64,000 nt of DNA from Symmachiella dynata (GTDB lineage Bacteria; Planctomycetota; Planctomycetia; Planctomycetales; Planctomycetaceae): NCBI RefSeq assembly GCF_007747995.1, contig NZ_CP036276.1, positions 5,446,001 through 5,510,000 on the forward strand, in the 5' to 3' direction. Position 1 is the stretch's first letter; each line of letters starts with the position of its first letter. Below, in pieces: positions 8,724-17,321 of the stretch. The notes beneath the pieces are model-generated. The model searched no databases. It was not told the origin of the DNA and saw only the letters and a program-made list of their open reading frames with translations. Both the position numbers and the translations under genes were made by a program.

Positions 8724-9233
8724 ATGCCAATCTGTCTTACTCCGCATCTCGACGGAGACCCGATCAAACTGGATAAAGCGATCCTGTTAGTCGGTCGGCA
8801 TCCCAGTTGCGACATTATCTTGGTGTCGAGCCGTAAGGTTTCCCGTATTCATTGTTGCATCGCACAGGCGGGGAACCGTCTGTTGATCCGTGACCTGGGC
8901 AGCACCAATGGCGTTACGGTCAACGGTGCAAACGTTGAAGAATCGGAAATCCACCTGGGTGACGACGTTGTGATCGGCGACTTGAAATTCTTTGTCGGCG
9001 ACGGCTCAGAAAATCGGCAGTCGAAGCACGACAAATCGAACGGGAACGGAAGCTCCGCACCGGTCAAAAAGATGAAGGGGCTCGATTCATCGGAAACTCC
9101 ACTGGTGATCGAACGTGCCAGCGCCGAGGAATATGACATTGTCGAAGACTCAGACGATGAAGTTGACTCCCAGGCCATCGATGGCGAAAATTCGTTCGCG
9201 GAGTTGAGCGACTCGCACGTCGAGCCCGTTTGA
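8724..9233 (+). CDS. FHA-domain protein with acidic C-terminal tail
   Basis: Begins MPICLTPHLDGDPIKLDKA at the ATG at 8724; an in-frame upstream ATG at 8667 would add 19 residues without family similarity. Residues 1-90 form a forkhead-associated domain: LVGRHPSCDIIL, SSRKVSRIHCCI and RDLGSTNGVTVNG carry the Arg, Ser, His and Asn positions that bind phosphothreonine. The remaining 80 residues are low-complexity and very acidic (VEDSDDEVDSQ) with no membrane segment, so it is probably a cytoplasmic adaptor for Ser/Thr phosphorylation. A receptor-like kinase lies 2 kb downstream, separated by an opposite-strand gene. Confidence 0.85.
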   Translation: MPICLTPHLDGDPIKLDKAILLVGRHPSCDIILVSSRKVSRIHCCIAQAGNRLLIRDLGSTNGVTVNGANVEESEIHLGDDVVIGDLKFFVGDGSENRQSKHDKSNGNGSSAPVKKMKGLDSSETPLVIERASAEEYDIVEDSDDEVDSQAIDGENSFAELSDSHVEPV

Positions 9234-9269
9234 ATTTGATCCATCTGATCAACGAAACGCCGCAATCGC

Positions 9270-10685
9270 TCACCCCAAATCGCTCACCGCGCGTCCCACG
9301 CACAATTGCTGTTGCCCACGTTGGAATTCATCGTAATAGGTCAGCGAACTGTCGATGCCAAGATGCTTGAAAACCGTCGCGGTCAGGTCGGCGGGAGTCA
9401 CCGGTTTGTCGGCGATATAGCCGCCGTTGGAAGTTGTCGCTCCGTAAGCCTGCCCCCCGCGCACTCCGCCTCCAGCAACCAATGCGGTAAATGCGTGTGG
9501 CCAATGATCGCGGCCCGTTTTTTCCGTCATGCCGTTTTGCGTGACCAGTCCGATCTTGGGCGTGCGTCCGAATTCGCCCAGCGCGACCACCATCGTGGTT
9601 TCCAAGAGCCCGCGCTGATCCAAGTCCTGCAGGAATCCCCCAAAGGCGTGATCAAACAATGGGCAAAGGTCGTTTTTCAGCTTGGGGAAATTTTGATGAT
9701 GCGTGTCCCAATGCGGCGAGACCTTATCGTATTTCGTTTCGTCATCCCAGTTGACGGTCACCAACGGGATATCGTTTTCAACGAGTCGACGCGCTAGTAG
9801 TAAGCTTTGCCCGAATTTCGTCCGGCCATACAGGTCGCGAATCGCCGTCGGTTCTTCGGACAAGGAAAACGCATTCGTGGCCTGCGATGTTTCGACTAGT
9901 CGCAGGGCGCCGGCGTAATTCGTATCGACCAATTCGGCCAATTCCCCGGCATCGGTCCGACGGTCGGCCAATTTCCCCAATTGTTGCCGTAGTTCTCGCC
10001 GCCGGTCAAAACGCGAACGCGTGACCTCCTGAGGAAAGCGAACCCCCTCGACTTGGAAATCTTGCTTTCGCGGGTCTCCACGGATGAGAAACGGATTCCA
10101 ATGTTCACCCATTCGCCCCCCAGTTTGGCCGGCGATCCGTTTGTCTTGCCCTACGAACTGTGTGTACCAAGGCAGAACCACCGAAGCAGGAAGCCCCGTT
10201 GTGGACTGTCCATAACGGGCGACCATCGACGCAATGGACGGCCAGTCTTCCGGGAGGGCTTGATCGGTGATGGGGGGACCAAAGTAGGGACGACCGGAAT
10301 AGATTTCGCTGCAGGCCGGTCCATGCACGCTCATTTTGTGAGTCATCGAACGCAGCAGACAGAATTTATCCATCTGTTGCGACAACAGCGGCAGGTGTTC
10401 GCCGATGCGGATATCCGGTACGTTCGTGGCAATCGATTGGAATTCGCCGCGCACTTCCAGCGGAGCCTCGGGCTTCATATCCCACATATCGATGTGGCTC
10501 GGCCCGCCGAAGAGAAAGATAAACACACAGGATTTGGCCCGTGCTTGTGTGGTCGGCGTTTGTGCGAGCGTCGCGGCACGCAGTTGTTGCAACTGTGGTG
10601 TATTCAAACCAAGCAGGCTCAGCCCGCCGATTTGTAAACACTTCCGCCGTGCCAACTTGGGCTGATCCGCGAACAAGCTCAACAT
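9270..10685 (-). CDS. DUF1501 protein, Tat-exported
   Basis: A 471-aa member of DUF1501, a large planctomycete family with an alkaline-phosphatase/sulfatase-like fold. The N-terminus has a twin-arginine-type signal (ARRKCLQIGGLSLLGL) typical of the family. Conserved stretches are FIFLFGGPSHIDMWDMKP, the RSMTHKMSVHGPACSEIYSG region, VTVNWDDE, TTMVVALGEFGRTPK and GRDHWPHAFTALVAGGGVRGG. DUF1501 proteins are usually found next to DUF1549/DUF1553 partners; this one stands alone, although a pair is found at 20.9-25.0 kb. Predicted to act outside the cytoplasmic membrane; substrate unknown. Confidence 0.9.
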   Translation of the reverse strand: MLSLFADQPKLARRKCLQIGGLSLLGLNTPQLQQLRAATLAQTPTTQARAKSCVFIFLFGGPSHIDMWDMKPEAPLEVRGEFQSIATNVPDIRIGEHLPLLSQQMDKFCLLRSMTHKMSVHGPACSEIYSGRPYFGPPITDQALPEDWPSIASMVARYGQSTTGLPASVVLPWYTQFVGQDKRIAGQTGGRMGEHWNPFLIRGDPRKQDFQVEGVRFPQEVTRSRFDRRRELRQQLGKLADRRTDAGELAELVDTNYAGALRLVETSQATNAFSLSEEPTAIRDLYGRTKFGQSLLLARRLVENDIPLVTVNWDDETKYDKVSPHWDTHHQNFPKLKNDLCPLFDHAFGGFLQDLDQRGLLETTMVVALGEFGRTPKIGLVTQNGMTEKTGRDHWPHAFTALVAGGGVRGGQAYGATTSNGGYIADKPVTPADLTATVFKHLGIDSSLTYYDEFQRGQQQLCVGRAVSDLG

Positions 10686-11210
10686 GGATACGTTTGCTCC
10701 CCGCTTGTGTGCCGCATCCGAGTCCCTCTCAGAGGCCGTTTCTGGATACCAACAGTTTACCCGATTTTCTCAACATGCGACAGTTTTTAATGGCTGTAAA
10801 GTCATCTCCCACCCAGATCGCACCGTAGTTTGTCACAAAATCCAATCTGTCCTTATCGAAATCATAGAGACCCCAACCGCTAAAGACACCCCAGGAGCGC
10901 CAGAGGCTCGTGCGCTCCAAAGAACGTTGCTCGTTCACTTGACCATTGTCGCAGACGACCGACAATTCACTGACAGCGGCGTGGGAATTCTGTCTACAAG
11001 TCGTTTCAAAACCCTCTGACGTGTCACGCAACCAATTGTATTATGGACCCCTGAACAGGCGCAACCGGGTTTTGAAACTGGTCTAGCAACGACAACTTGA
11101 TTTTGTTTTGGCTAGAATAGCAGGCTGTTGGCTAGAATCCCGGCTGTGCTCGACCTATCCTCAACCAACGCGTTCGATTTTGTGAAACCCGCAATGATGT
11201 CAATTTGTTC
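10686..11210. other. 525-bp intergenic region with a hairpin and the second 76-bp element
   Basis: Lies between two divergent genes. It contains a 7-bp stem hairpin (GGAGCGC 10894-10900 / GCGCTCC 10912-10918) and the 76-bp repeat at 11003-11078. A 100-codon minus-strand frame (10729-11031) runs from the repeat through the hairpin; I do not recognise it and do not call it a gene. Confidence 0.5.
11003..11078. repeat. 76-bp dispersed hairpin element, copy 2
   Basis: Terminal inverted repeats GTTTCAAAACCC (11003-11014) and GGGTTTTGAAAC (11067-11078), the same length as the copy at 1387-1462. Sequence just inside both ends is conserved (CTCTGACG at the left, CAACC at the right) and the centre is not. 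It lies about 130 bp upstream of the kinase gene. Confidence 0.85.
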
Positions 11211-13439
11211 ATGACCGATAGCCCCAGCCGACCGATCTCAACCGAGCCCGATGATACGCTCCGGCAGGATGCTGAGAGTTCCGATCGGTCCGCGCGACTC
11301 AGTCGGCGGAAATTGCGTCCGCCGGGAGACGTGCCGGGTTACAAAATCAACCTCTGCCTGGGTGAAGGAGCCTACGGATCGGTCTGGCTAGCTGGGGAGC
11401 AAAACACCGGCAAGCAGGTTGCCATCAAATTCTACACGCACCGCGGCGGACTGGATTGGTCGCTGCTGAATCGTGAAGTCGAAAAACTGGCCATGCTGTA
11501 TACGAGCCGCGATATTGTGCGGCTCTATGAAGTCGGCTGGGATGCGCAACCTCCTTACTATGTCATGGAGTACTTGGAAAACGGCTCGTTGGCAGCGCTT
11601 CTTCGGGAAGGACCGTTGTCAGTGACCGAATCGGTCCGTATTGCCGAAGCGGTGTTGCGGGCGCTGGTCCATGCCCATGGCAGCGGGATTTTGCATTGCG
11701 ATATCAAACCGGCCAACGTGCTGCTCGACGGTGACATGCAACCTCGCTTGGCAGATTTTGGTCAGTCGCGGCTGTCAAACTCTCAGGACCCGGCGCTGGG
11801 GACTTTGTTTTACATGGCGCCGGATCAGGCGGATCTGGCGGCGGTGCCTGATGCGCGCTGGGACGTCTACGCGCTCGGCGCGCTGTTGTACCATTGCTTG
11901 TGCGGACACCCACCGTTTCGCACCCCCGAAGTCGAACAAAAAATCCTCGCAGCGGATAGCCTGCGTGAACGATTGGCGGTTTACCGGGGAACGTTACAAT
12001 CCGCCGAGCGGCCCTCGGCACATCGTCGGGTCGCGGGCGTGGATAAACGCTTGGTGCATATCGTGGATCGCTGCCTGGAAATGAATCCCGCGCGGCGTTA
12101 TCCCAATGCGCAGGCCGCCTTGGAAGCATTCAAAGTCCGCGCCAAACAGCGTGCCCGTCGACCGGCGATTGTGATGGGCATCATTGCCCCTTTGCTGCTG
12201 CTGATAGCGCTGGTGCCTTTGGGATTTCAGGCAGGCGACAAGGCGGTGGCCACCTCTGAATCGGCAGTGGTTTTTCAGGCCTCAGAGAACAACAAACTGG
12301 CGGCCAAGGCAACCGCACGGATGTTGGAAAGCGAACTGGTCGGCTTGATCGGCCAATTGCACGGCGCGGCGAGTAATCCAGAATTGGCCGAGGCGATCTA
12401 TCGTGAAGGGGAATTGCCCCAAGACAAACGTTCCCAGCTGGAAGAATTGCTAATAAATTTCCGCCGCCGATACAGTGTCCCGCGAACGCTGAAAGCCCGG
12501 TCACGGACCACAGTCGCCAAAGACGACGAAATCGACTATCTGTTGGATCGCAGTTGGTTTCTCACCAATGCCCAAGGCGTTCAACTGTGGCGTGATCCGC
12601 ATGGCGAGACCATCGACGGTGAATATCATTGGCGCGATTATTTTCACTGGGGCGGCAAACAGCTTCCTAAAACCGTGGACGTCAAAGATGTAAAAACCCA
12701 TTGGGATGAGAAAACATTTCACATCTCCTCTCCCTTCGTCAGTGAAGAGACGAATAGCTACATGGTGGCCATCTCGGTCGTCGTCCGTGATAAAGAGACC
12801 TCGCAACCGCTGGGCGTACTCGCCCGCACCATTGACTTGGGAAAATTGCTCTCCGAAAAAACGCTGGGAGGAGTGCGACGGGTTGCAATGATTGATGGAC
12901 GCAACGGCAAATTTTTGGATCACCCTTTGATGTCTCCCACGCGATTTGAAGGCCTCGACGACGATGAAGTCACGGCCACCATTGAAGACTTGGAACTGAG
13001 TCCTGCGATCCGCGAAAAACTCGCACAGTACCAGCATTCAGAACACCGGACACAAGATGCGGGTGAGATGGATGTGATCATCGAAAACCAACATCGCGAT
13101 CCTGCGGACCGACTTGATCCAGAAGCCGTGAAACGCGGCGACGACCAGCAGCGCTGGTTAGCCGCCTTTGCCCGGGTCCCCGGAACCGACTGGTGGACCG
13201 TTGCCCAGGAGCGGCACACCGAAGCGATTCAACCCGTGCATAAAGTCCAATCGGAATTAATGTTCTATGGCATGATCGGACTGTCGGCGTTTTTTGCGCT
13301 GATTGGCGCACTGTGGTACTTCTTATTACGCGGCGTAAGCAACCGGACAGTCCGTCTCGGCTTGTCGCGATCCCGCCGCGGTCGCAATACCGAAACCGAA
13401 GCATTGTCCGGCAGCGGGAGGAGTTCGTCATTTGACTGA
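11211..13439 (+). CDS. membrane receptor Ser/Thr protein kinase with extracytoplasmic Cache-like sensor
   Basis: A 742-aa Hanks-type kinase if it starts at the ATG at 11211 (a TTG two codons earlier is possible). The kinase domain spans about residues 44-310: GEGAYGSVW, K73 in VAIKFY, catalytic D164 in HCDIKPANVLL, DFG at 182-184. It is a non-RD kinase (HCD instead of HRD) and has APD in place of the APE motif. A membrane helix at about 319-339 leads to a 340-residue extracytoplasmic segment resembling a Cache/PDC sensor (YHWRDYFHWG, ISSPFVSEETNSYMVAISVVVRD, LGVLARTIDLGKLL). A second helix at about 683-706 precedes a short basic tail. The stop overlaps the next gene by 8 bases, so kinase and cyclase are translationally coupled. 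Confidence 0.88.
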   Translation: MTDSPSRPISTEPDDTLRQDAESSDRSARLSRRKLRPPGDVPGYKINLCLGEGAYGSVWLAGEQNTGKQVAIKFYTHRGGLDWSLLNREVEKLAMLYTSRDIVRLYEVGWDAQPPYYVMEYLENGSLAALLREGPLSVTESVRIAEAVLRALVHAHGSGILHCDIKPANVLLDGDMQPRLADFGQSRLSNSQDPALGTLFYMAPDQADLAAVPDARWDVYALGALLYHCLCGHPPFRTPEVEQKILAADSLRERLAVYRGTLQSAERPSAHRRVAGVDKRLVHIVDRCLEMNPARRYPNAQAALEAFKVRAKQRARRPAIVMGIIAPLLLLIALVPLGFQAGDKAVATSESAVVFQASENNKLAAKATARMLESELVGLIGQLHGAASNPELAEAIYREGELPQDKRSQLEELLINFRRRYSVPRTLKARSRTTVAKDDEIDYLLDRSWFLTNAQGVQLWRDPHGETIDGEYHWRDYFHWGGKQLPKTVDVKDVKTHWDEKTFHISSPFVSEETNSYMVAISVVVRDKETSQPLGVLARTIDLGKLLSEKTLGGVRRVAMIDGRNGKFLDHPLMSPTRFEGLDDDEVTATIEDLELSPAIREKLAQYQHSEHRTQDAGEMDVIIENQHRDPADRLDPEAVKRGDDQQRWLAAFARVPGTDWWTVAQERHTEAIQPVHKVQSELMFYGMIGLSAFFALIGALWYFLLRGVSNRTVRLGLSRSRRGRNTETEALSGSGRSSSFD
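13416..13423 (+). promoter_or_regulatory. ribosome binding site that fixes the TTG start of the cyclase
   Basis: GGGAGGAG lies 8 bases before the TTG at 13432, and 20 bases before the first in-frame ATG (13444), too far for that ATG. It sits inside the end of the kinase gene. Confidence 0.75.
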
Positions 13440-15210
13440 GCTAATGGCCGAATGTGCCGAATCCCAAAACCGTGCGACGGTCGTGATCGAATCAGACAAG
13501 CCGCTTGCGGTTGGTCGCGATGAGCAATGTGACTTTGCTATTCCCTGGGATAAATCGATCTCACGGAAACATGTCGAAGTGCGCCTCGTCGGCGAGTGCC
13601 TCCGCGTCCGCAGGTTCGCTGTCGCTGCCAATCCACTGTTCCATCGTGGTGCGCAGGTCGAGTCTTGTGAATTGGAACCGGGCGACCATTTTGTACTGGG
13701 ACACACCACATTCCTATTCAGCGACGCACGGACCCCACGGCTCTCGACTCCCACACAACCGGTGGAAGAGGTCGCCTTTTCACGCGACGACTTGCGGCGG
13801 ATTCAATTTCTCGATGCCGACCGACGCATTGAAGTATTAACACACCTGCCCGATGTAATTTGGGGCGCGCGGACCGATGAAGAATTGTTCGTCCGCCTGA
13901 CAACCACCCTCCTGGCAGGCATTGCCGGAGCTGAAGCGGCTGCGGTCGTTTCGATTGCGGGCGATGAACCGCCGGTGATTGAACATTGGGAGCGTCGTCT
14001 GGAAGTCGCCGGAGAATTTCGTCCCAGCACGCGACTGATCAAGGCGGCCGTGTTGGAGAAAGAGCAAAGCATCCTGCACGTCTGGGAAAGCGAAGAGCAC
14101 CATCAGGCGGATTACACCATCACACAGGAATTTGATTGGGCGTTTTGCACACCGGTCCGTGGCGCTGCCACGCAAGGTTGGGGGCTTTATCTAGCCGGTC
14201 GTTTTGATCGCGCCGCCAATCCCGCCGGACAATTGGATACCAGCGAACAGCAGTTGCGCGGTGATGTCAAATTTGCCGAGTTGATGGCGGAAATTATCAG
14301 CGCAGTGCGGCAGGTCAATCGCCTGGAACGGCAACAGGCCGGTTTGCGACAATTCTTCGCGCCGCGAATTTTGTCATCGTTGGGAGACGGTTTCGACACA
14401 AAAAGCCTCGATCCGCGCGAGTGCGACGTCACCGTGTTATTTTGTGACCTTCGCGGTTTTAGCAAACAGGCCGAAGGAGCCCGCGATGAATTGATCCATC
14501 TCCTCGATCGCGTCAGCCAAGCCTTGGGCGTGATGACGCATCATATTTCCGAACATGGCGGTGTGATCGGCGATTATCAGGGCGATGCGGCGATGGGATT
14601 TTGGGGCTGGCCGGTCGCCACGGATTCGGCGGCACTGGATGCCTGCCGCGCCGCTTTGGGAATTCGCGCTGCCTTTGCTGCGACTGCCGGGAAAAAAGAT
14701 CACGCGTTGGCCGATTTCCAGATGGGGATCGGCATCGCACACGGCAGAGCGGTGGCGGGGAAAATCGGGACCACCAACCATGTCAAAGTCACCGTTTTTG
14801 GGCCGGTCGTCAACCTCGCCAGCCGGCTGGAAGGGATGACCAAACAGCTCCGCGTTCCGATTCTGTTGGATGAAGCATTGGTAGAGCGAATCCAAGACGA
14901 ATTGACTCCCGAAGAGGGCCGCATTCGCAAATTGGCCCGCGTGTTACCCTACGGGATGCAGACCCCGGTGACGGTCAGTGAATTGCTCCCCTCCGAAGCC
15001 GCCTTTCCGGAACTCACCGCGGCGCATCTGGAATCGTATGAACATGCGGTGACCAATTTTCTGGCCGGGGATTGGGAACAGTCGTATCGGGCGCTGCACG
15101 ACATCCCGCCCAGCGACCGGGCACAGGACTTTCTCAACGTCCTGATTGCCCAGCACAATCGTCAAGCCCCGGGCGATTGGGACGGCATCGTCAAACTGCC
15201 CAGTAAATAG
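13432..15210 (+). CDS. FHA-GAF-class III nucleotide cyclase
   Basis: A 592-aa three-domain protein. Residues about 1-105 are an FHA domain (VGRDEQCDFAIPWDKSISRKH). Residues about 125-290 look like a GAF sensor. Residues about 330-525 are a class III nucleotidyl cyclase: VTVLFCDLRGFSK with metal Asp 339, GDAAMGF with metal Asp 385, and VVNLASRLEG with the transition-state Asn and Arg. The residues that select adenine or guanine are unusual: the Lys expected before the second metal motif reads Asp, and the Asp of the GDxVN motif reads Pro (FGPVVN). So a cyclase fold is clear, but substrate and even activity are open. It starts at a TTG overlapping the kinase stop; the FHA domain may bind the phosphorylated kinase. 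Confidence 0.88.
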   Translation: MTELMAECAESQNRATVVIESDKPLAVGRDEQCDFAIPWDKSISRKHVEVRLVGECLRVRRFAVAANPLFHRGAQVESCELEPGDHFVLGHTTFLFSDARTPRLSTPTQPVEEVAFSRDDLRRIQFLDADRRIEVLTHLPDVIWGARTDEELFVRLTTTLLAGIAGAEAAAVVSIAGDEPPVIEHWERRLEVAGEFRPSTRLIKAAVLEKEQSILHVWESEEHHQADYTITQEFDWAFCTPVRGAATQGWGLYLAGRFDRAANPAGQLDTSEQQLRGDVKFAELMAEIISAVRQVNRLERQQAGLRQFFAPRILSSLGDGFDTKSLDPRECDVTVLFCDLRGFSKQAEGARDELIHLLDRVSQALGVMTHHISEHGGVIGDYQGDAAMGFWGWPVATDSAALDACRAALGIRAAFAATAGKKDHALADFQMGIGIAHGRAVAGKIGTTNHVKVTVFGPVVNLASRLEGMTKQLRVPILLDEALVERIQDELTPEEGRIRKLARVLPYGMQTPVTVSELLPSEAAFPELTAAHLESYEHAVTNFLAGDWEQSYRALHDIPPSDRAQDFLNVLIAQHNRQAPGDWDGIVKLPSK

Positions 15211-15467
15211 CCAGTTGGTTCGACACAATGCCTCTGGCTGTGGCAACGATTGTGCGGATTGCACCGGCCGAGTCACCGTGGCTGTCGTATCGGGGCTAGG
15301 TAAACTCAATCGATTGGGCAATGCTGGCAATTAGCAACCTATACTTCACTACGTTGTCAACGACCGTCTCGGCCAGACGGAGCCGTGGTTTGTTGATGCA
15401 AGTTCTCGTGCCACCGCGCGCGAAATTCACCAGAGATGACCTACAAAACTGACGAAGGACTAGCTGC

Positions 15468-15692
15468 GTGGCCCTTATGAATGGTCCCCGATTTGCGGAC
15501 ACAGATTTCCTTGCACCTGAAGAGACACTGCTTCTTGCGTCTGAAGAGACGACCGATCCGGAAACGACGTTGGGCATCTCCGAGCGCGGTGTGGAACTGT
15601 TGCACAAAATCAATGAGATCATTGATTTAGCGACCGAGAATCAGCCTGAGGGTTCCGACCAACCCATCATTGTACAGTTCACTCAAAAGTAG
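15468..15692 (+). CDS. small acidic hypothetical protein
   Basis: A 74-aa protein starting at a GTG at 15468, preceded by a GAAGGA ribosome binding site at about 8 bases; an ATG at 15477 is further from it. The first half is Glu/Thr-rich and disordered-looking (EETLLLASEETTDPETT). The second half could form a helix (ERGVELLHKINEIIDLATE). I recognise no family. It lies between the cyclase and the response regulator in the same direction, so it may belong to the signalling unit. Confidence 0.5.
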   Translation: MALMNGPRFADTDFLAPEETLLLASEETTDPETTLGISERGVELLHKINEIIDLATENQPEGSDQPIIVQFTQK

Positions 15693-15763
15693 CCGATCGC
15701 CGTGCCGGTCGGAGAGCGTGCCGATCTTCCGGGTCCTTGCGGTTGTTTGAGGCTGATCACCTA

Positions 15764-16348
15764 ATGGTTAATGAAATTGGGGCCCGCCGGTCCAAAGTAC
15801 TCATTATCGACGACGACCCGCTCTTCCGCAGCATGCTGGCTTCGGTCATGCGCGAAAAATACATCGTGTTCGTCGCAGCCGACGGAGAAGAAGGATACCG
15901 CAAGGCGCTGGCCCATCCCCCCCATGCCATCATTCTCGATATCCGGATGCCGGGGTGGGATGGTTTAAAAACGTTGCGGACCATTCGCCGCAATGAACTC
16001 CTGGCGGAATTGCCGGTGATGATCCTCTCCAGCGATGCCAGCCGTGAAACCGTTATTGCCGCGATTCATTCAGGCGCCACCGACTACCTGATCAAAACCA
16101 GCTTTACCAGAAAAGAGTTTCACAGCAAATTGACGCGGCTGATCGAAACCGCGCGCGACCGCGCCCTGGACCGGCCCTCGCGACGACGCCTTGAAGAAGC
16201 TTGGTCGCACGTCCGGCGCGTCCCCCCTGCCACGCCCATTCCCCCCCGAGAAAATTCCCCCCCAGCGGCCGCCGAATTGCCCGAGACCGTTAACACACCC
16301 AGTGCTGACAATTCACAACTCCAGGAAATCATGGATGCCTGGGAGTAG
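15764..16348 (+). CDS. single-domain response regulator with Pro-rich tail
   Basis: A 194-aa protein from the ATG at 15764. Residues 11-130 form a receiver domain: acidic pocket D16/D17, phospho-acceptor D59 in IILDIRMPGWDG, conserved Ser in ILSSDA, and Lys in DYLIKTSF. Instead of a DNA-binding output domain it has a 60-residue basic, then proline-rich tail (RRVPPATPIPPRENSPP). It is therefore more likely to act by protein contact than as a transcription factor. No histidine kinase is encoded nearby; the closest sensors are the kinase and cyclase genes upstream. Confidence 0.85.
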   Translation: MVNEIGARRSKVLIIDDDPLFRSMLASVMREKYIVFVAADGEEGYRKALAHPPHAIILDIRMPGWDGLKTLRTIRRNELLAELPVMILSSDASRETVIAAIHSGATDYLIKTSFTRKEFHSKLTRLIETARDRALDRPSRRRLEEAWSHVRRVPPATPIPPRENSPPAAAELPETVNTPSADNSQLQEIMDAWE

Positions 16349-16532
16349 CAGCGACTGTTTTGATGTGCTGAATTGTTGAGAACAGCTTCACAGTTTGCCC
16401 TGACGGGGCGTCTCCGGATCGACTTTGGTCTTGATCCCATCTCGCCTCTGCGACGACAATACAGTCTGTGCATCCGCTGCTGCGCCGTCATGTTCATGAT
16501 GGCCGATTCCACCTGCATTTCCTGGCGTATTC

Positions 16533-17321
16533 ATGCCTCATAAATCCCGTCGACCATTTCTTAAAACTTGGTTCCCGTTGTTGATGGTCGGTACAGCGAC
16601 TGTCGGTATGCTGTTGAACGGCGTGCTTGACATCGACGCTGCCGAGAAAGTGGGCGTGAACCGGGTGACTCCCGAACTCCTAGTGGTGTTCATCGGGGGC
16701 ATGGATTCCGATCCGACTCCGGCTGAAATTGCCGGCACGGCACGCGCCAACCAGGGCAATAGCGGCATGTTCCAACTCTGCAACCAGTTGGACGACGAGC
16801 GTTTGGTGTGCGAGTATTTCAACTGGAACGGCACCCGTGCCGGAAAAATCCAAACCAGTCCTCCGCCGATGACCGCGTCGATTGTCGACAGGATCCACGA
16901 GCACATTCGCCAGTTTCCCCGCAGCCGCATCGTCCTTGTGGGCAACAGTTGGGGCGGTCACACCGCTTGGCAAGTCGCCGATGAAATCGCCCGCAGCGAC
17001 CACCCTTTAGCGATCAAGCAAGTCATTTTTCTGGATGCCTCATCCACCGGACGAGCGGTGGACCGGCATCCTAAAGAATTGCCGATCAACATCAACAACG
17101 CCCTGCATTACTACACGCACAACGTCTTTTGTTGGGGCCAGTGGAGCGAGAATCGTCTCCAGGCCATCGACTTGGGCGACCCCCAACTGGGGTACTCCAA
17201 GGATGGCACCCCCAATTACAGCTCAGCTTTCGATTTCCAAGCGCATGTCGCCGCTGAATGGGACCCGCGTATCCACACTGAAATCAAAACGGCTGTCATG
17301 CGGCTTCTCACCACCCGCTAA
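16533..17321 (+). CDS. exported alpha/beta-hydrolase-like protein
   Basis: A 262-aa protein with an N-terminal signal sequence or anchor (KTWFPLLMVGTATVGMLLNGVL). The mature part has an alpha/beta hydrolase look: an early strand LLVVFIGGMDSD and a nucleophile-elbow-like motif IVLVGNSWGGHTAWQ (G-x-S-x-G with Ser), followed by VIFLDASS and a late His region. Catalytic Asp and His are not certain. Nothing around it suggests a substrate. It could be a lipase/esterase-like or a non-catalytic family member. Confidence 0.65.
   Translation: MPHKSRRPFLKTWFPLLMVGTATVGMLLNGVLDIDAAEKVGVNRVTPELLVVFIGGMDSDPTPAEIAGTARANQGNSGMFQLCNQLDDERLVCEYFNWNGTRAGKIQTSPPPMTASIVDRIHEHIRQFPRSRIVLVGNSWGGHTAWQVADEIARSDHPLAIKQVIFLDASSTGRAVDRHPKELPININNALHYYTHNVFCWGQWSENRLQAIDLGDPQLGYSKDGTPNYSSAFDFQAHVAAEWDPRIHTEIKTAVMRLLTTR

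Noticed and set aside
10729-11031. 100-codon minus-strand frame
   Set aside because: Begins in the 76-bp repeat and crosses a hairpin; no ribosome binding site or known family. Left as a possibility only.
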